A stretch of 64,000 bases of DNA from an uncultured Verrucomicrobiota bacterium (GCA_903869675.1 CAIQAB010000015.1:115067-179066); one strand, 5' to 3'; shown: positions 35,447-44,686, counted from the first letter of the stretch. Made by a program: numbers and translations. The notes: generated by a model from the letters alone, not told the origin.

Positions 35447-37408
35447 ATGGCCCTTTGGGAATATAAAACGATCACCAGCGGCCGGGGCGGATTCGCCTCC
35501 GCCACCATGCTGGAAAGCTTTCTGAACCAGCTCGGCAAGGACGAGTGGGAGATCATCGACTTTCGTGCCGACCCGACGAATCCCCTGGTTTTTACCGGCT
35601 TGGCTCGGCGTCCGACGCAGCGTGAGTGGACGCTTGAGGCGGCCATCGCCGCCGCCGCCAAGGCCGAGACGGACAAGCTCCGGGCCGAGCTGATGCATAA
35701 GCAGCACGCGGGCGACGCCATGGCTTCGAGTGATGCGGCCGTTGATAAACCGGCCGCCACCGAGGAGCTTCGTCAACTCCGTGACACGGATCGCGACGGC
35801 GATCCCGAGGCTCTGGCCGACGAGGCTTCGCATGGTGCCGAGGACTGGAACAACCTCGAGAACTTCGAGGAGGATCTCCCGACCTTTTTCGACGCAATCA
35901 AGCCCCACTTGCGAAAAAATCCGAATACTCCCGGCCAGTCGGTGGCGCTCAATTACCTCGCTAAGCGCTGGGAGCAGCCTGAACCGGACCTCCATGGCGC
36001 CCTCCGCGAGTGCGGCTTCACGATTCCTGAATCCGATGCCGATGCACCGGTGTATCTGGAGTTTGAGGGCGATTTATATTGGGTTGAGAAAAACAACCGC
36101 GCCCAGTTTTTCCTGAATACCCGCGAAAAACCCCGGCCCAAGTTTCGCGTTGTGCAGGGTAAGCCGCTCGATGCCGCCGATCCCGCTTATCTGGCGCTGA
36201 CGGAGGAGCAGGCCGCCGCCGAGGCCGAGCGCGCGAAGCGTCTTGCCGAACAGGCCGCACGCGAAGCCGAGGCGCAGGCCCGTCGTGCCGAGCGCGAGGC
36301 CCAGCGCCTCGCCGCCGAGCAGGCCCGCCGCGAGCAGCAGGCGGCGGCGCAGGCGATGCGCGATGCCGCCCGCGCGGCGGCGGCAACGACGGCTCCCGAG
36401 CCCGGCGCACCAACTGAGGTGACTGCCTCCGTCGTGGATGGCGCGGCTTTGGCTCCGGAGGCTGGCGCCGCCGGTGCTACTGGCGGCGGCCTGCCCGCCG
36501 GGGATGCACTGCTGGACGCCATCCGGCCTCAGATGCGCCGTAACCGTCGTGGCCCCGGCTACTCTGGCTCGAGCGCTTATCTGGCGAAACACTTCAAAGT
36601 CGAGGAGGAGGTCTTGCGCTCGGCCCTCGCCGCCCTCGGGTTGACGCCGACGGAAAACCCTGCCGCCAAGGCGGAGGTCCGAGTCATCGGAGCCTACGCG
36701 TATTGGGCGAACAAGGACAATAACGGCGGCCTCTGGATAAACGGTCGCGAGGCCACTTCCCGGGAGCGCGCCGAGGCCAGCGGGGTTGCCGCCCCGGCCG
36801 CCCCGGTCCCGCCTGAGGTGACATCATCCGCCGCCGTCCATTCCGAGCCCCTCGGGCAAGTGGAGCGAGCACCCGAGGCATCACGCCATGAGGCGGGAGC
36901 ACCACCGATTTTCCGCGCCGTGCCGCGCGCCATGCCACCGATCCCCACCGCGTCGGAGCCGGCGGTCGATTCCGCGCCCAAGCCGGTGGCGGCTTCCGCT
37001 CTAGCGGCGGGCGGCGAGGCGAACCGTCTGGCTGCCTTGCGCCTGCTCATGAAACCGAACAAGAGCCGCAGCGGAGTCTCGGGTTCGTTGGCCTTTTTAG
37101 CCGGTTCGCTCGGACGCAGTGAGGCCGAGTTGTTGGCGGCCTTGGTCGGCCAAGGCCTGGTGCAACCGATCGCTGCGCCCGAGGGCGAAGCGGAGGCAAA
37201 GCCGGTTTTCGTCGAGCATGGGGCCGAGATTTTCTGGCTCAGTCGCTACACCAAGGACGGTTCACTCTGGTTGAACGCCAAGGCGGCCCGTCCGGTTGCC
37301 CGCAAGCCCAAGGCCAAGGACGATGGTGCGGCGGAGAAACCTTCCGCCGAAGGCGAGGCCGAAAAGCCGTCCAAGCCGTCCCGGTCGCGTGCCCGACGCA
37401 AGGAGTGA
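35447..37408 (+). CDS. Protein of unknown function with DUF4177-like head and three copies of an unnamed domain
   Basis: Residues 1-60 (MALWEYKTITSGRGG, LNQLGKDEWEIIDF) resemble DUF4177. Three related modules follow at about 144-226, 352-435 and 527-613. Each has a helical half (for example LLDAIRPQMRRNRRGP then SAYLAKHFKVEEEVLRSALAALGL) and a strand half with an aromatic hairpin (AYAYWANKDNNGGLWINGRE). The helical half looks like a winged helix. An Ala/Glu/Arg coiled coil spans about 252-311, and Ala/Pro-rich linkers separate the modules. The tail is Lys/Arg/Ser-rich. No signal peptide or membrane helix is seen, so it is probably cytoplasmic and may bind nucleic acid. I cannot assign a function. 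Confidence 0.8.
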   Translation: MALWEYKTITSGRGGFASATMLESFLNQLGKDEWEIIDFRADPTNPLVFTGLARRPTQREWTLEAAIAAAAKAETDKLRAELMHKQHAGDAMASSDAAVDKPAATEELRQLRDTDRDGDPEALADEASHGAEDWNNLENFEEDLPTFFDAIKPHLRKNPNTPGQSVALNYLAKRWEQPEPDLHGALRECGFTIPESDADAPVYLEFEGDLYWVEKNNRAQFFLNTREKPRPKFRVVQGKPLDAADPAYLALTEEQAAAEAERAKRLAEQAAREAEAQARRAEREAQRLAAEQARREQQAAAQAMRDAARAAAATTAPEPGAPTEVTASVVDGAALAPEAGAAGATGGGLPAGDALLDAIRPQMRRNRRGPGYSGSSAYLAKHFKVEEEVLRSALAALGLTPTENPAAKAEVRVIGAYAYWANKDNNGGLWINGREATSRERAEASGVAAPAAPVPPEVTSSAAVHSEPLGQVERAPEASRHEAGAPPIFRAVPRAMPPIPTASEPAVDSAPKPVAASALAAGGEANRLAALRLLMKPNKSRSGVSGSLAFLAGSLGRSEAELLAALVGQGLVQPIAAPEGEAEAKPVFVEHGAEIFWLSRYTKDGSLWLNAKAARPVARKPKAKDDGAAEKPSAEGEAEKPSKPSRSRARRKE

Positions 37409-37423
37409 GGCGTTCGGATTTTT

Positions 37424-37488
37424 AACCGCGAATGACGCGGATTGGCGCACATGCTGAAAAAAGGCGCGTTGATCCGCGGAATCGCGGT
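37424..37488. repeat. Imperfect palindromic intergenic repeat
   Basis: The left arm begins AACCGCGAATGACGCGG at 37424. The right arm, ending ATCGCGGT at 37488, is its near complement; each arm is about 25 bases and the loop is A-rich. It sits 15 bases after the three-repeat protein gene. It resembles the palindrome at 9867-9945 in its AACC(A/G)CGAA units. No T run follows, so termination is unlikely to be its main role. Confidence 0.55.
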
Positions 37489-37528
37489 CAGATTTCTTAA
37501 CCCCAGGTTTTCGTTTAGCAGGCCTGCC

Positions 37529-38755
37529 TCAGCCGAGGAAGCCGAGGCGTTCGTGATGGGCGCCGAGTATGGCGTCGGCGGGAGTTTCCAGCCAGCGGTC
37601 TAGGACCGTGGCGTAAACGGAGCGGAAATCTGTGCCGAAGCGGATATCGGCATTTTTTTCCACGCGCAGGTCGGGTGTGCTGCCGTGCAGTGGACCGGCT
37701 ATGCTGCGGCCCATGACGAAGAGCGGGGCGGCGGTGCCGTGATCGGTGCCGCGAGACTGGTTCTCGACCGGGCGGCGCCCGAATTCGGAGAAGGTCATGG
37801 TGAGCACCTGGTCGTCGAGGCGACGCGCGACGAGGTCCGCCTGGAAGGCGGCGAGGCCCTCCGACAGTTGGCGCAGCAGGTTGGCGTGGGCGTTGGCTTG
37901 GTTCGCGTGGGTATCGAAGCCTCCGAGCGAAACGAAGTAGACTCGGGTTGGCAGGCCGGCGGCGATGAGGGCGGATACGTTGCGCAGGGACTGGGAGAAA
38001 TTGCCTGCGGGGTAGGGCGTGGCGGGTTTAGCGGTTTCGAGGATGCGCTGGATTTTTTTCTCGGCGACGAGTGCGTCCATCAGCGTCGCGCGCAGGAAGG
38101 AGTGGTTGCCTTCGGCGGCGGCGTGGTCGCTACCGGCGAGGTGCTCGAGCAGGGGTGTTTCGGTGCGGTTGGCGCGGCCAGTCCCCGGGGAAAGGCTGAA
38201 GGTGTGGTGGGGCTGGGCGCCGCCGAAGGATTGAGGCACCTCGGCGCTGATGTGGATGGCGTCGGGATCGGTCGGGCCGGGGGTGCCGGCACAGGCATTG
38301 TCCAAGTAGCGTCCGATCCAGCCGGAGGAGAGCGACTCATCGGCGTCCGAGGCGGTTTCCCAGATCTCGGTGGAGCGGAAATGGGAACGATTGGGGTTGG
38401 GGTAGCCGACATTTTGCACGATGCCTAGGCGGCCTTCCTGCATAAGGGTGTGCAGCGGGGCGCAGGCGGGGTGGAGGCCGAGGTGGTCGGAGACACGCAG
38501 AACGGTATTTTGCTTCAACGCCAGGGAGGGGCGGAGCGCGTGGTAGGCGGGGTCATCGAAGGGCACCACGGTATTGAGCCCATCGTTGCCGCCGGCGAGC
38601 TGCACGAGCACGAGGATGCGGCGGTCCTTTTCCGGGGCGGGGGCGGCGAGGGTGGATTGGACCAGGAAGCGCGGGGCGAAGCGGCTGAACGCGAGCAGGC
38701 CGATGCCGCGGGTGGAGTGGCGGAGAAATTCGCGGCGGGTGGAAGGGAGCAGCAT
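37529..38755 (-). CDS. DUF1501 protein with Tat-type signal
   Basis: The N-terminus RREFLRHSTRGIGLLAFSRF is a twin-arginine export signal. The DUF1501 body has LVQLAGGNDGLNTVVP, NRSHFRSTEIWE, GGFDTHANQ and FSEFGRRPVENQSRGTDHGTAAP, a set shared with sulfatase/alkaline-phosphatase-like folds. DUF1501 and DUF1800 genes occur as pairs in Planctomycetota and Verrucomicrobiota; the role is not known. The ATG at 38755 starts the Tat signal, 25 bases after the DUF1800 stop. Confidence 0.9.
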   Translation of the reverse strand: MLLPSTRREFLRHSTRGIGLLAFSRFAPRFLVQSTLAAPAPEKDRRILVLVQLAGGNDGLNTVVPFDDPAYHALRPSLALKQNTVLRVSDHLGLHPACAPLHTLMQEGRLGIVQNVGYPNPNRSHFRSTEIWETASDADESLSSGWIGRYLDNACAGTPGPTDPDAIHISAEVPQSFGGAQPHHTFSLSPGTGRANRTETPLLEHLAGSDHAAAEGNHSFLRATLMDALVAEKKIQRILETAKPATPYPAGNFSQSLRNVSALIAAGLPTRVYFVSLGGFDTHANQANAHANLLRQLSEGLAAFQADLVARRLDDQVLTMTFSEFGRRPVENQSRGTDHGTAAPLFVMGRSIAGPLHGSTPDLRVEKNADIRFGTDFRSVYATVLDRWLETPADAILGAHHERLGFLG

Positions 38756-38780
38756 GGGCGGGCCGGGGTTATGCGGGCGG

Positions 38781-40268
38781 TTAGCAGAGCTGGTATTCGG
38801 GCGACTGCAGCAGGGCGATGGTTGCGCGGCGCACGCGTTCCTCGAGCTCCTCGCTTGTTCCGGTTTCGAGGTAATCGACCACAGTGGCCCGGTAGGCGGG
38901 CGGGACGGCCAAGGGTAGAAAAAAATCGCACAGCCGGTCGGCCACGCCGTTAGCACCCAAAGACGCGAGATCGCGAATGCGTTCGTCATCGACGGTGAAA
39001 CGGCTGCGGCCGGAGTCGCGCGCGGCGGTTAGCTCCAGACGCTCGTCGGCGTTCAGGTTTTCCTCGTCGAGCGGCGTGCATAGGGTTCTCGCGAGTTGGC
39101 GGCGGGCGGCGAGGGTGGACGAGTTGATCCAGAGCCGTCCGCCCACCCAGCCACGAACGTTGGGTGGTTCGAGCAGGTTTTGCCCCATCTGGCGCAGGGG
39201 TTGCAGGGTGGCGCGAGGCAGGGGCGTGAGGTCGAGCCGCAGATCTTGAACGAGGCCGAGCAGGTAGTGCACGGGGCTCTTGATGTAGTTGGCCCGGTAG
39301 TCGGGATGATAAAAAACGGTCGAGCCGAAGAAGGCGTGGCAAAGAGCGCGCAGTTCGAGCCCCGAAGCACGCCAGGTTGCACCCAAGGGTGTGAAAAACT
39401 CCGGTGGCGGCGGAGTGTCGGTGAGGTAAAAACGGGCCATTTCGCGCGGCAGAAACGTGGCCGCGGAGGGCTGGGTATAGGCGAGGTCGATCACCTCGTC
39501 GCCGCTCCACGCACCGTTCTGTCCGAAGACGGTCTTGGTGCCGGAGTCAGAGGAGCGAGGATCGAGGCGAAAGCCGTTTTTGCCAATTCGATAACCGGCG
39601 AAGGCGCGCGCGGCCTGCTTGATGTCGTCTTCAGTGTAGTGCCCTTCGCCGAGCACGAAGAGCTCGAATAGTTCGCGGGCGAAATTTTCGTTGGGTGCGC
39701 GCCTCGAATTTCGCGAAAGGTCCAGGTAATCGATCATCGCGGGCGAGCGGGAGATCGCCTTGGTGAGTTCGGGAGCAGGACCGGCGCCGAGGGTGCGCAG
39801 CAAGTCGCGATGGATGTAGTGGTAGTCGGCGCGGCGCACCTTTTCAAAGGCGACGACATAGACATCGGCGAGGAACAGCACCCATTTCTCATAGGCGCCG
39901 CGCGCGGGCTCGGCGGCGGCCTGGAGCCATCTTATGGAAAAATCGACGGAGGCGAGGCGCTCCAGTTCGCGTTCCTCGCGATCCAGAATCTGGCGTTCCT
40001 CGCGTGTGGTGGCGGCGCGTTTTTTAGGCCGAAGCGCGGAGAGGCGTTCCTCGGCCTTCGCCATAAAAACCGGGCGGGGGAAAGCCGGCGGCGTGGCGGG
40101 GAAAAGACGATTTAGAGTGGCGGTCAGGCCGTCGGCGACGGCGCGGGCGACGTCCTCGGGACGGGCGGCCCAGCCGGCACGGCGCAGCAGGTGGCGGGCG
40201 GCGGAGGAGTCCCAGGCGGTGGCCGGCAGGGGTTGCCAAGCCTGTTCAGGCGTGAGCGGGGCTGACAT
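38781..40268 (-). CDS. DUF1800 protein
   Basis: The 495-residue protein shows AARHLLRRAGWAARPEDV near the start, and then WVLFLADVYVVA, NENFARELFELFVLGEGHYTEDDIKQAARAFAGY and ANYIKSPVHYLLG. PNVRGWVGGRLWIN follows, with the C-terminal VVDYLET and LLQSPEYQL. All are hallmarks of DUF1800. No clear signal peptide is visible. It is paired with the DUF1501 gene downstream, and the two products are thought to act together by constant association only. Confidence 0.9.
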   Translation of the reverse strand: MSAPLTPEQAWQPLPATAWDSSAARHLLRRAGWAARPEDVARAVADGLTATLNRLFPATPPAFPRPVFMAKAEERLSALRPKKRAATTREERQILDREERELERLASVDFSIRWLQAAAEPARGAYEKWVLFLADVYVVAFEKVRRADYHYIHRDLLRTLGAGPAPELTKAISRSPAMIDYLDLSRNSRRAPNENFARELFELFVLGEGHYTEDDIKQAARAFAGYRIGKNGFRLDPRSSDSGTKTVFGQNGAWSGDEVIDLAYTQPSAATFLPREMARFYLTDTPPPPEFFTPLGATWRASGLELRALCHAFFGSTVFYHPDYRANYIKSPVHYLLGLVQDLRLDLTPLPRATLQPLRQMGQNLLEPPNVRGWVGGRLWINSSTLAARRQLARTLCTPLDEENLNADERLELTAARDSGRSRFTVDDERIRDLASLGANGVADRLCDFFLPLAVPPAYRATVVDYLETGTSEELEERVRRATIALLQSPEYQLC

Positions 40269-40343
40269 CGGGGTTGGTTGATGCTGCCTGAATCCACTCC
40301 AGACGCCAGCCTCGGTTTGGGCGAGCGAGCAGGTTTTTTCCTC

Positions 40344-41495
40344 TTACACGCCCAGCGATGTGCGGTAGATGCGGGGAACGCGCTTGGTTACGGAGCAAAG
40401 GGTCTCCCAAGGAATAGTTTCCGCGTTCCGGCTGAACTCGGTCAGAGGCACTTCCGCGCCTGCTTGCCGCCCGACCAGCACGGCCTCGTCGCCCGCGCTG
40501 ACCTCGGGCAGGTGACTGACGTCGATGATCGTCTGGTCCATGGTCACGCGGCCCAGAATGGGGCAACGTTGGCCGCGCACGAGGACGGTTCCGCGGTTGC
40601 TGGCGGCGCGCGGGATGCCGTCGCCATAGCCTGCGGTGAGGATCGCGACGCGCGATGCCAGGGCGAGGGTATGGGTGCCACCGTAGCTTATGCGCGTGCC
40701 GGCCGGCAGGGATTTCACCAAGCCGACGCGGGTGCGGAAGCTGAATACGGGCTCGGCGGGCACTTCGGCGAGCAGCGCGCCGGGCTTGGGCATGACACCA
40801 AATTGAAGCAGACCGACCCGCACGGCGTTGAAGGGGCCGGCCAGTTCAATGGTTTCGAGACCGGCGGAATTATCCGCGTGGATAAACAAGGCGTCGCGCC
40901 CGGCGGCAGGGTGATGCGCTTCGAGCGCAGTCAGGAAGCGGCGGCGTTGTTCGGCGGTGAAAGCGGGGTCTTCGTCGGGGCTGGAGAAATGGGTGAATAC
41001 CCCTGCGAGCCGGAGGTAGGCGGCGTAGCGCACGGCTTCGAATACCGGACCGGCTTCCTCGTGCCAGACGCCGGCGCGCCCCATTCCGGTGTCGATTTTT
41101 AAATGCACCTCCAAGTGGCGGCGGGCGGCGGCGGCGGCACGATCCAGGCGCTCGACCTCTGCGACGGAGGACACCGTCACGGCGACGTCGTAATCCGGAG
41201 CGAAGCGCATTTCCTCCGGCAGCAGCGGACTGAGCAGCAAGATGGGCCAATCGGGAGTGATTTCGCGCAATGCGGCGGCTTCCGCGAGGTTGGCCACGGC
41301 GAAAAGATCCGCCCCGGCGTGCATCAGGCGGGCGGCGACTTGCGGCAGACCATGGCCGTAGGCATCCGCCTTAACCACGGCGACGTAGCGGATGTGGGCG
41401 GGCAGGGCGGCGCGGATGAGGCGGAGATTGCGTTCGAGGGCGGCGAGATCGATTTCCGCCCAGCAGCGCAGGGGTAGGCCGGAGGGAGGACTCAT
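40344..41495 (-). CDS. alr: Alanine racemase
   Basis: This PLP enzyme makes D-alanine for peptidoglycan. The PLP lysine is in VVKADAYGHG; the catalytic tyrosine lies in GTRISYGGTHTLA; IDTGMGRAGV, the HADNSAG motif and TAGYGDGIPR are conserved. Length is 383 residues. The ATG at 41495 overlaps the tsaB stop by four bases, so translation is probably coupled. The longer frame upstream is the shadow of tsaB. Confidence 0.95.
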   Translation of the reverse strand: MSPPSGLPLRCWAEIDLAALERNLRLIRAALPAHIRYVAVVKADAYGHGLPQVAARLMHAGADLFAVANLAEAAALREITPDWPILLLSPLLPEEMRFAPDYDVAVTVSSVAEVERLDRAAAAARRHLEVHLKIDTGMGRAGVWHEEAGPVFEAVRYAAYLRLAGVFTHFSSPDEDPAFTAEQRRRFLTALEAHHPAAGRDALFIHADNSAGLETIELAGPFNAVRVGLLQFGVMPKPGALLAEVPAEPVFSFRTRVGLVKSLPAGTRISYGGTHTLALASRVAILTAGYGDGIPRAASNRGTVLVRGQRCPILGRVTMDQTIIDVSHLPEVSAGDEAVLVGRQAGAEVPLTEFSRNAETIPWETLCSVTKRVPRIYRTSLGV

Positions 41496-42124
41496 GGCGC
41501 GGCGGGGGCGCGGTGGATGTGCGGAGTCCAGGCGGCGTAGCTGGGGGCCTCGTGTTGAAACGCCTCCGGTTCCGGTGCGGGCGCGAAAAAGTTCTCGTCG
41601 GGCGCGGCGGCGAGCAGAGCAGCGGCGGACCAAGGTAATTCCGTGACGACTTGGCTGGCGGGCAGCACGGACCAGCGGCGGAAGTGCGCGGGCGTGGCGA
41701 GCGGCGGGCGGTGGGTGAGTTCGGTGGTGGCGAGCCGGGTTACGGTGTGGGCGTCGCCGGGTTGCACGGCGTGCCAAGTATCACGGCGCGCATCGGTCAC
41801 GATCGTAAACGCGGGGTGTGCGACGGCGAGGGGGGGGAGGCTGAGGTAAGAGTATAGCGCCAGCTCGGGCCGTGCTGCCCGCCAGGCGCGGAGACTTGCC
41901 GCGGCCAAGCGGATGCCGAGCACGGAGCCTGGTCCGGCGCAGAAGACGGCGGCATCCAGATCGCGCACCCTGCGACCGGCCGCAGCGAGCACCCGGCTGA
42001 TGGCGGCAGGGAGCGCGGCCGAGGCCTCTCCTTCAACCGTGGCCAGATGGGCGGGTTCCGGCGATAGACCCAGCCAGAGCGCCGCCTCGACGTGGGTGGA
42101 ACAGGTGTCCAGTGCAAGAAGCAC
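41492..42124 (-). CDS. tsaB: TsaB-like protein (tRNA t6A modification)
   Basis: TsaB is the inactive ASKHA-fold partner of TsaD in making threonylcarbamoyl-adenosine at A37. The N-terminal VLLALDTCSTHVEAALW and the AVFCAGPGSVLGIRLAAASLRAW segment match TsaB. The C-terminal half is divergent. GTG at 42124 places LALDT at the usual position; the frame is open further to a TTG at 42205, and no ribosome binding site decides it. It overlaps alr by an ATGA junction. Confidence 0.78.
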   Translation of the reverse strand: MLLALDTCSTHVEAALWLGLSPEPAHLATVEGEASAALPAAISRVLAAAGRRVRDLDAAVFCAGPGSVLGIRLAAASLRAWRAARPELALYSYLSLPPLAVAHPAFTIVTDARRDTWHAVQPGDAHTVTRLATTELTHRPPLATPAHFRRWSVLPASQVVTELPWSAAALLAAAPDENFFAPAPEPEAFQHEAPSYAAWTPHIHRAPAAP

Positions 42125-42289
42125 GGGATGCAGGACGAGGAGTTGGCGAAGGCTGGGCACGAGCGGGAAACATCGCAGCAAGCGAGGCGCGAGCCTTCCG
42201 GGCAAGCGTGAGAATCGGGCATTGACCGGCTTTTACGCGGGTGAGTAGGTTGCCAGATTCTATCCGCAAAACCCTCTGAAATTTAGCCT

Positions 42290-43618
42290 GTGAACATCCA
42301 AATCCAAGACGTTTCCCCCACCCGTAAGAGCCTCACTGTGAGCTTTGATGCCAACGAAGTCGCCACCGAGTATAAGTCGGTGATCGGCGAGGTCTCCCGC
42401 CAGGCGCGCATCCCCGGTTTCCGTCCGGGCAAGGCTCCGGCGAGCATGATCTTAAAGCAATATGGCAAGGCCGTGACCGATGAGTTCAAGCAAAAGGTCG
42501 TCGGCAAGGCCTATCGCGACGGAATCAAGGAGTCGAAGCTCGATGTGATTCAGGTCACGAATGTCCAGGAGGGCGACATCGCTCCGGACAAGTTCGCTTC
42601 CATCGTCATCACCGTAGATATCCGCCCCTCTTTCACGCTGCCTTCCCTCGACGGCATTGCGGTGACCGTCGCCCCGATCGAGCCCACCGAGGCCGAGGTC
42701 GAGGCCGGCGTAAACGCCCTGCGCAGTGAGCGGGCTGATTTTAAGGTCGTCGAGCGTGCCGCCGCGAAGGGCGATTACGTGAAGTTGGCCTACGAGGGCA
42801 GTGTGGACGGGCAACCCGTTTTGGCCTTGGTCCCGGACAAGCAGATCTACGGCAAAGTTCCCCAGACTTGGGAAGAGGTGGATGGTGAGAACGAGGGCTT
42901 GATCCCCGGTCTCGGCAAGCAGTTGGCCGGACTCGCAGCGGGTCAGAAAAAGGATATCACCGTGACTTTCCCGACTGGCTTCGCCGGGGCTCCCGCCCTC
43001 GCCGAAAAGACTGCGGTCTACGCGGTCGAGGTGCTCGAGATTCGCGAGCGTGCCTTGCCGGAGCTAAACGATGAGTTCTTCAAGGCCAACCAAGTCGATG
43101 ACCTCGCCGGCTTGCAGGCCAAGGTCCGTAACAATCTGAAGGCCCGCAAGGACCATGAAAACCTGGCCGGCAAACGCCGCCAGGTGATCGATACCCTTCT
43201 CGCGCAGGTTGATTTCCCCGTGCCCGAGAGCTTGATCGAGCAGGAAACGCAGTCCGTCCTGCGCCAGTTCGTGCAGGAAAACCAACGCCGCGGCGTGCCG
43301 GTGGAGCAGTTTGAAAAGGATAAAGATCAGCTCATCGCCGGAGCCCGCCAGGCCGCCATCGGCCGCGTGAAGACCCAGCTCATCCTCGCCCGTATCGCGG
43401 AGGATCAGAAAGTCGCGGTCGAGGCCTCGGATATCGATGCGTTCCTCTATCGCCAATCCATGCAGACCGGGGTGAAGCCGGAAAAGCTGGTCAAGGACCT
43501 CACCAATGATCGCGACCGCCTGCGCTCGGTGCAGCAGAGCATCGTGTTCGACAAGGCTCTCGACCTCGTGGTCGGCAAAGCCGTCGTGACCGAGGCCGCC
43601 TCCGCGCCCTCCGCCTGA
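42290..43618 (+). CDS. tig: Trigger factor (ribosome-associated chaperone)
   Basis: The N-terminal ribosome-binding domain carries the signature ARIPGFRPGKAPASMI. The middle PPIase-like domain (GDYVKLAYEGSVDG, LIPGLGKQLAGLAAGQKKDITVTFP) and a long helical C-terminal arm follow. Length is 442 residues, as usual. The start is GTG at 42290. A strong terminator follows 42 bases after the stop, so tig is not obviously co-transcribed with clpP. Confidence 0.95.
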   Translation: MNIQIQDVSPTRKSLTVSFDANEVATEYKSVIGEVSRQARIPGFRPGKAPASMILKQYGKAVTDEFKQKVVGKAYRDGIKESKLDVIQVTNVQEGDIAPDKFASIVITVDIRPSFTLPSLDGIAVTVAPIEPTEAEVEAGVNALRSERADFKVVERAAAKGDYVKLAYEGSVDGQPVLALVPDKQIYGKVPQTWEEVDGENEGLIPGLGKQLAGLAAGQKKDITVTFPTGFAGAPALAEKTAVYAVEVLEIRERALPELNDEFFKANQVDDLAGLQAKVRNNLKARKDHENLAGKRRQVIDTLLAQVDFPVPESLIEQETQSVLRQFVQENQRRGVPVEQFEKDKDQLIAGARQAAIGRVKTQLILARIAEDQKVAVEASDIDAFLYRQSMQTGVKPEKLVKDLTNDRDRLRSVQQSIVFDKALDLVVGKAVVTEAASAPSA

Positions 43619-43660
43619 GGAGCGTCGGGTAAAGCGAGCGTAGCGTCCCCGTCCCTTCCG

Positions 43661-43694
43661 GCCCCGCCCGCGCAATGCGTGGCGGGGCTTTTTT
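43661..43694 (+). terminator. Intrinsic terminator of tig
   Basis: Arms GCCCCGCC (43661-43668) and GGCGGGGC (43681-43688) pair perfectly, with extra CGC/GCG pairing inside, and six T residues follow at once. Confidence 0.93.
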
Positions 43695-43708
43695 GCGTCG
43701 ATTCAGGG

Positions 43709-43792
43709 TGTGTCCGGGCAATGACCCCGCCGTGCGACAGCGGAGATTTCTCCTCTGGCTTGCGCGCATGATGAGTTTAGTGCCCGGACACA
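43709..43792. repeat. 12-bp inverted repeat in the tig-clpP gap
   Basis: TGTGTCCGGGCA (43709-43720) and its exact complement TGCCCGGACACA (43781-43792) flank 60 bases. The pair lies after the tig terminator and before clpP. It could fold as a long hairpin in the clpP leader or be a trace of a mobile or repeat element. No start-sized reading frame lies inside. Confidence 0.65.
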
Positions 43793-43880
43793 GCCCAGGG
43801 GCGTGCGCTAAATCAAGTGGGCAAAGAGACGAGGGTCGCGCTTGCCTTCCGCGGCTTCCCGGCGAAGTTCAGCTTTTCCT

Positions 43881-44504
43881 ATGAGTTACTACGTTCCGAT
43901 GGTGATTGAAAACAACGGCCGCGTGGAGCGGTCGATGGATATTTACTCCCGGCTCCTGAAGGACCGGATCATCTTTATCGGAACGCCGATTGACGACGGC
44001 GTGGCCAACGTGGTGATCGCCCAGTTTCTTTTTCTCCAGATGGAGGATCCGAAGAAGGACATCCATCTCTACATCAACTCCCCCGGTGGCGTGGTGACCG
44101 GCGGCATGGCGATCTACGACACCATCCGCTTCCTCCAGTGCGATGTCGTGACCTACTGCATCGGCCAGGCGGCCAGCATGGCCACGGTGCTGCTCGCGGC
44201 CGGCACCAAGGGTAAACGTTTCGCCCTTCCGCACAGCCGCGTGATGATCCACCAGCCCAGTGGCGGCGCTGGTGGCCAGGCCTCGGACATCGCCATCGCG
44301 GCCAAGGAAATCCTGCGCTGGCGCAAGACCTTGAACGAGGTCATCTCCCGTCACACCGGCAAGACGGTCGAGCAGCTCGAGAAGGACTCTGATCGCGACT
44401 ACTACCTCAGCGCCCACGAAGCGAAGGACTACGGTCTGGTCGATCACGTGGTGGAAAATTCGGCCGACAGCGCCGCCATCACGCCGACAGCCAGCGCGGC
44501 CTGA
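43881..44504 (+). CDS. clpP: ATP-dependent Clp protease proteolytic subunit ClpP
   Basis: This is a 207-residue serine protease subunit. The catalytic Ser is in GQAASMATV, the His in MIHQPSGG and the Asp in DSDRDYYL. The substrate-binding [18 protein letters not shown] is also clear. The N-terminus [30 protein letters not shown] fits mature ClpP. The ATG at 43881 is chosen over an upstream in-frame start. No clpX follows; two terminators do. Confidence 0.95.
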   Translation: MSYYVPMVIENNGRVERSMDIYSRLLKDRIIFIGTPIDDGVANVVIAQFLFLQMEDPKKDIHLYINSPGGVVTGGMAIYDTIRFLQCDVVTYCIGQAASMATVLLAAGTKGKRFALPHSRVMIHQPSGGAGGQASDIAIAAKEILRWRKTLNEVISRHTGKTVEQLEKDSDRDYYLSAHEAKDYGLVDHVVENSADSAAITPTASAA

Positions 44505-44603
44505 GTTGAGTTGCTGCCTGAAGAAACGTCCCGGGCACTTATTTCTCACTTTCACAAAGATATCCCTTGCGCCCTTTCCCTCATCGTGCAGGGTAAAGGC
44601 CTG

Positions 44604-44625
44604 CCTCTGTTATGCAGAGGTTTTT
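44604..44625 (+). terminator. Intrinsic terminator after clpP
   Basis: CCTCTG (44604-44609) and CAGAGG (44615-44620) form a six-pair stem with a five-base loop, followed by TTTTT. It lies 100 bases after the clpP stop. Confidence 0.7.
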
Positions 44626-44646
44626 GGGGTAACTAAGAAAGCAATT

Positions 44647-44686
44647 GCCGGACGCCTAGGGGTAGGCGTCCGGCATCTATTTTTTA
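44647..44686 (+). terminator. Second, stronger intrinsic terminator after clpP
   Basis: GCCGGACGCCTA (44647-44658) and TAGGCGTCCGGC (44663-44674) form a perfect 12-pair stem with a GGGG loop. ATCTATTTTTT follows. On the minus strand it would be followed by only a weak T run, so it mainly serves the plus strand. Confidence 0.88.
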
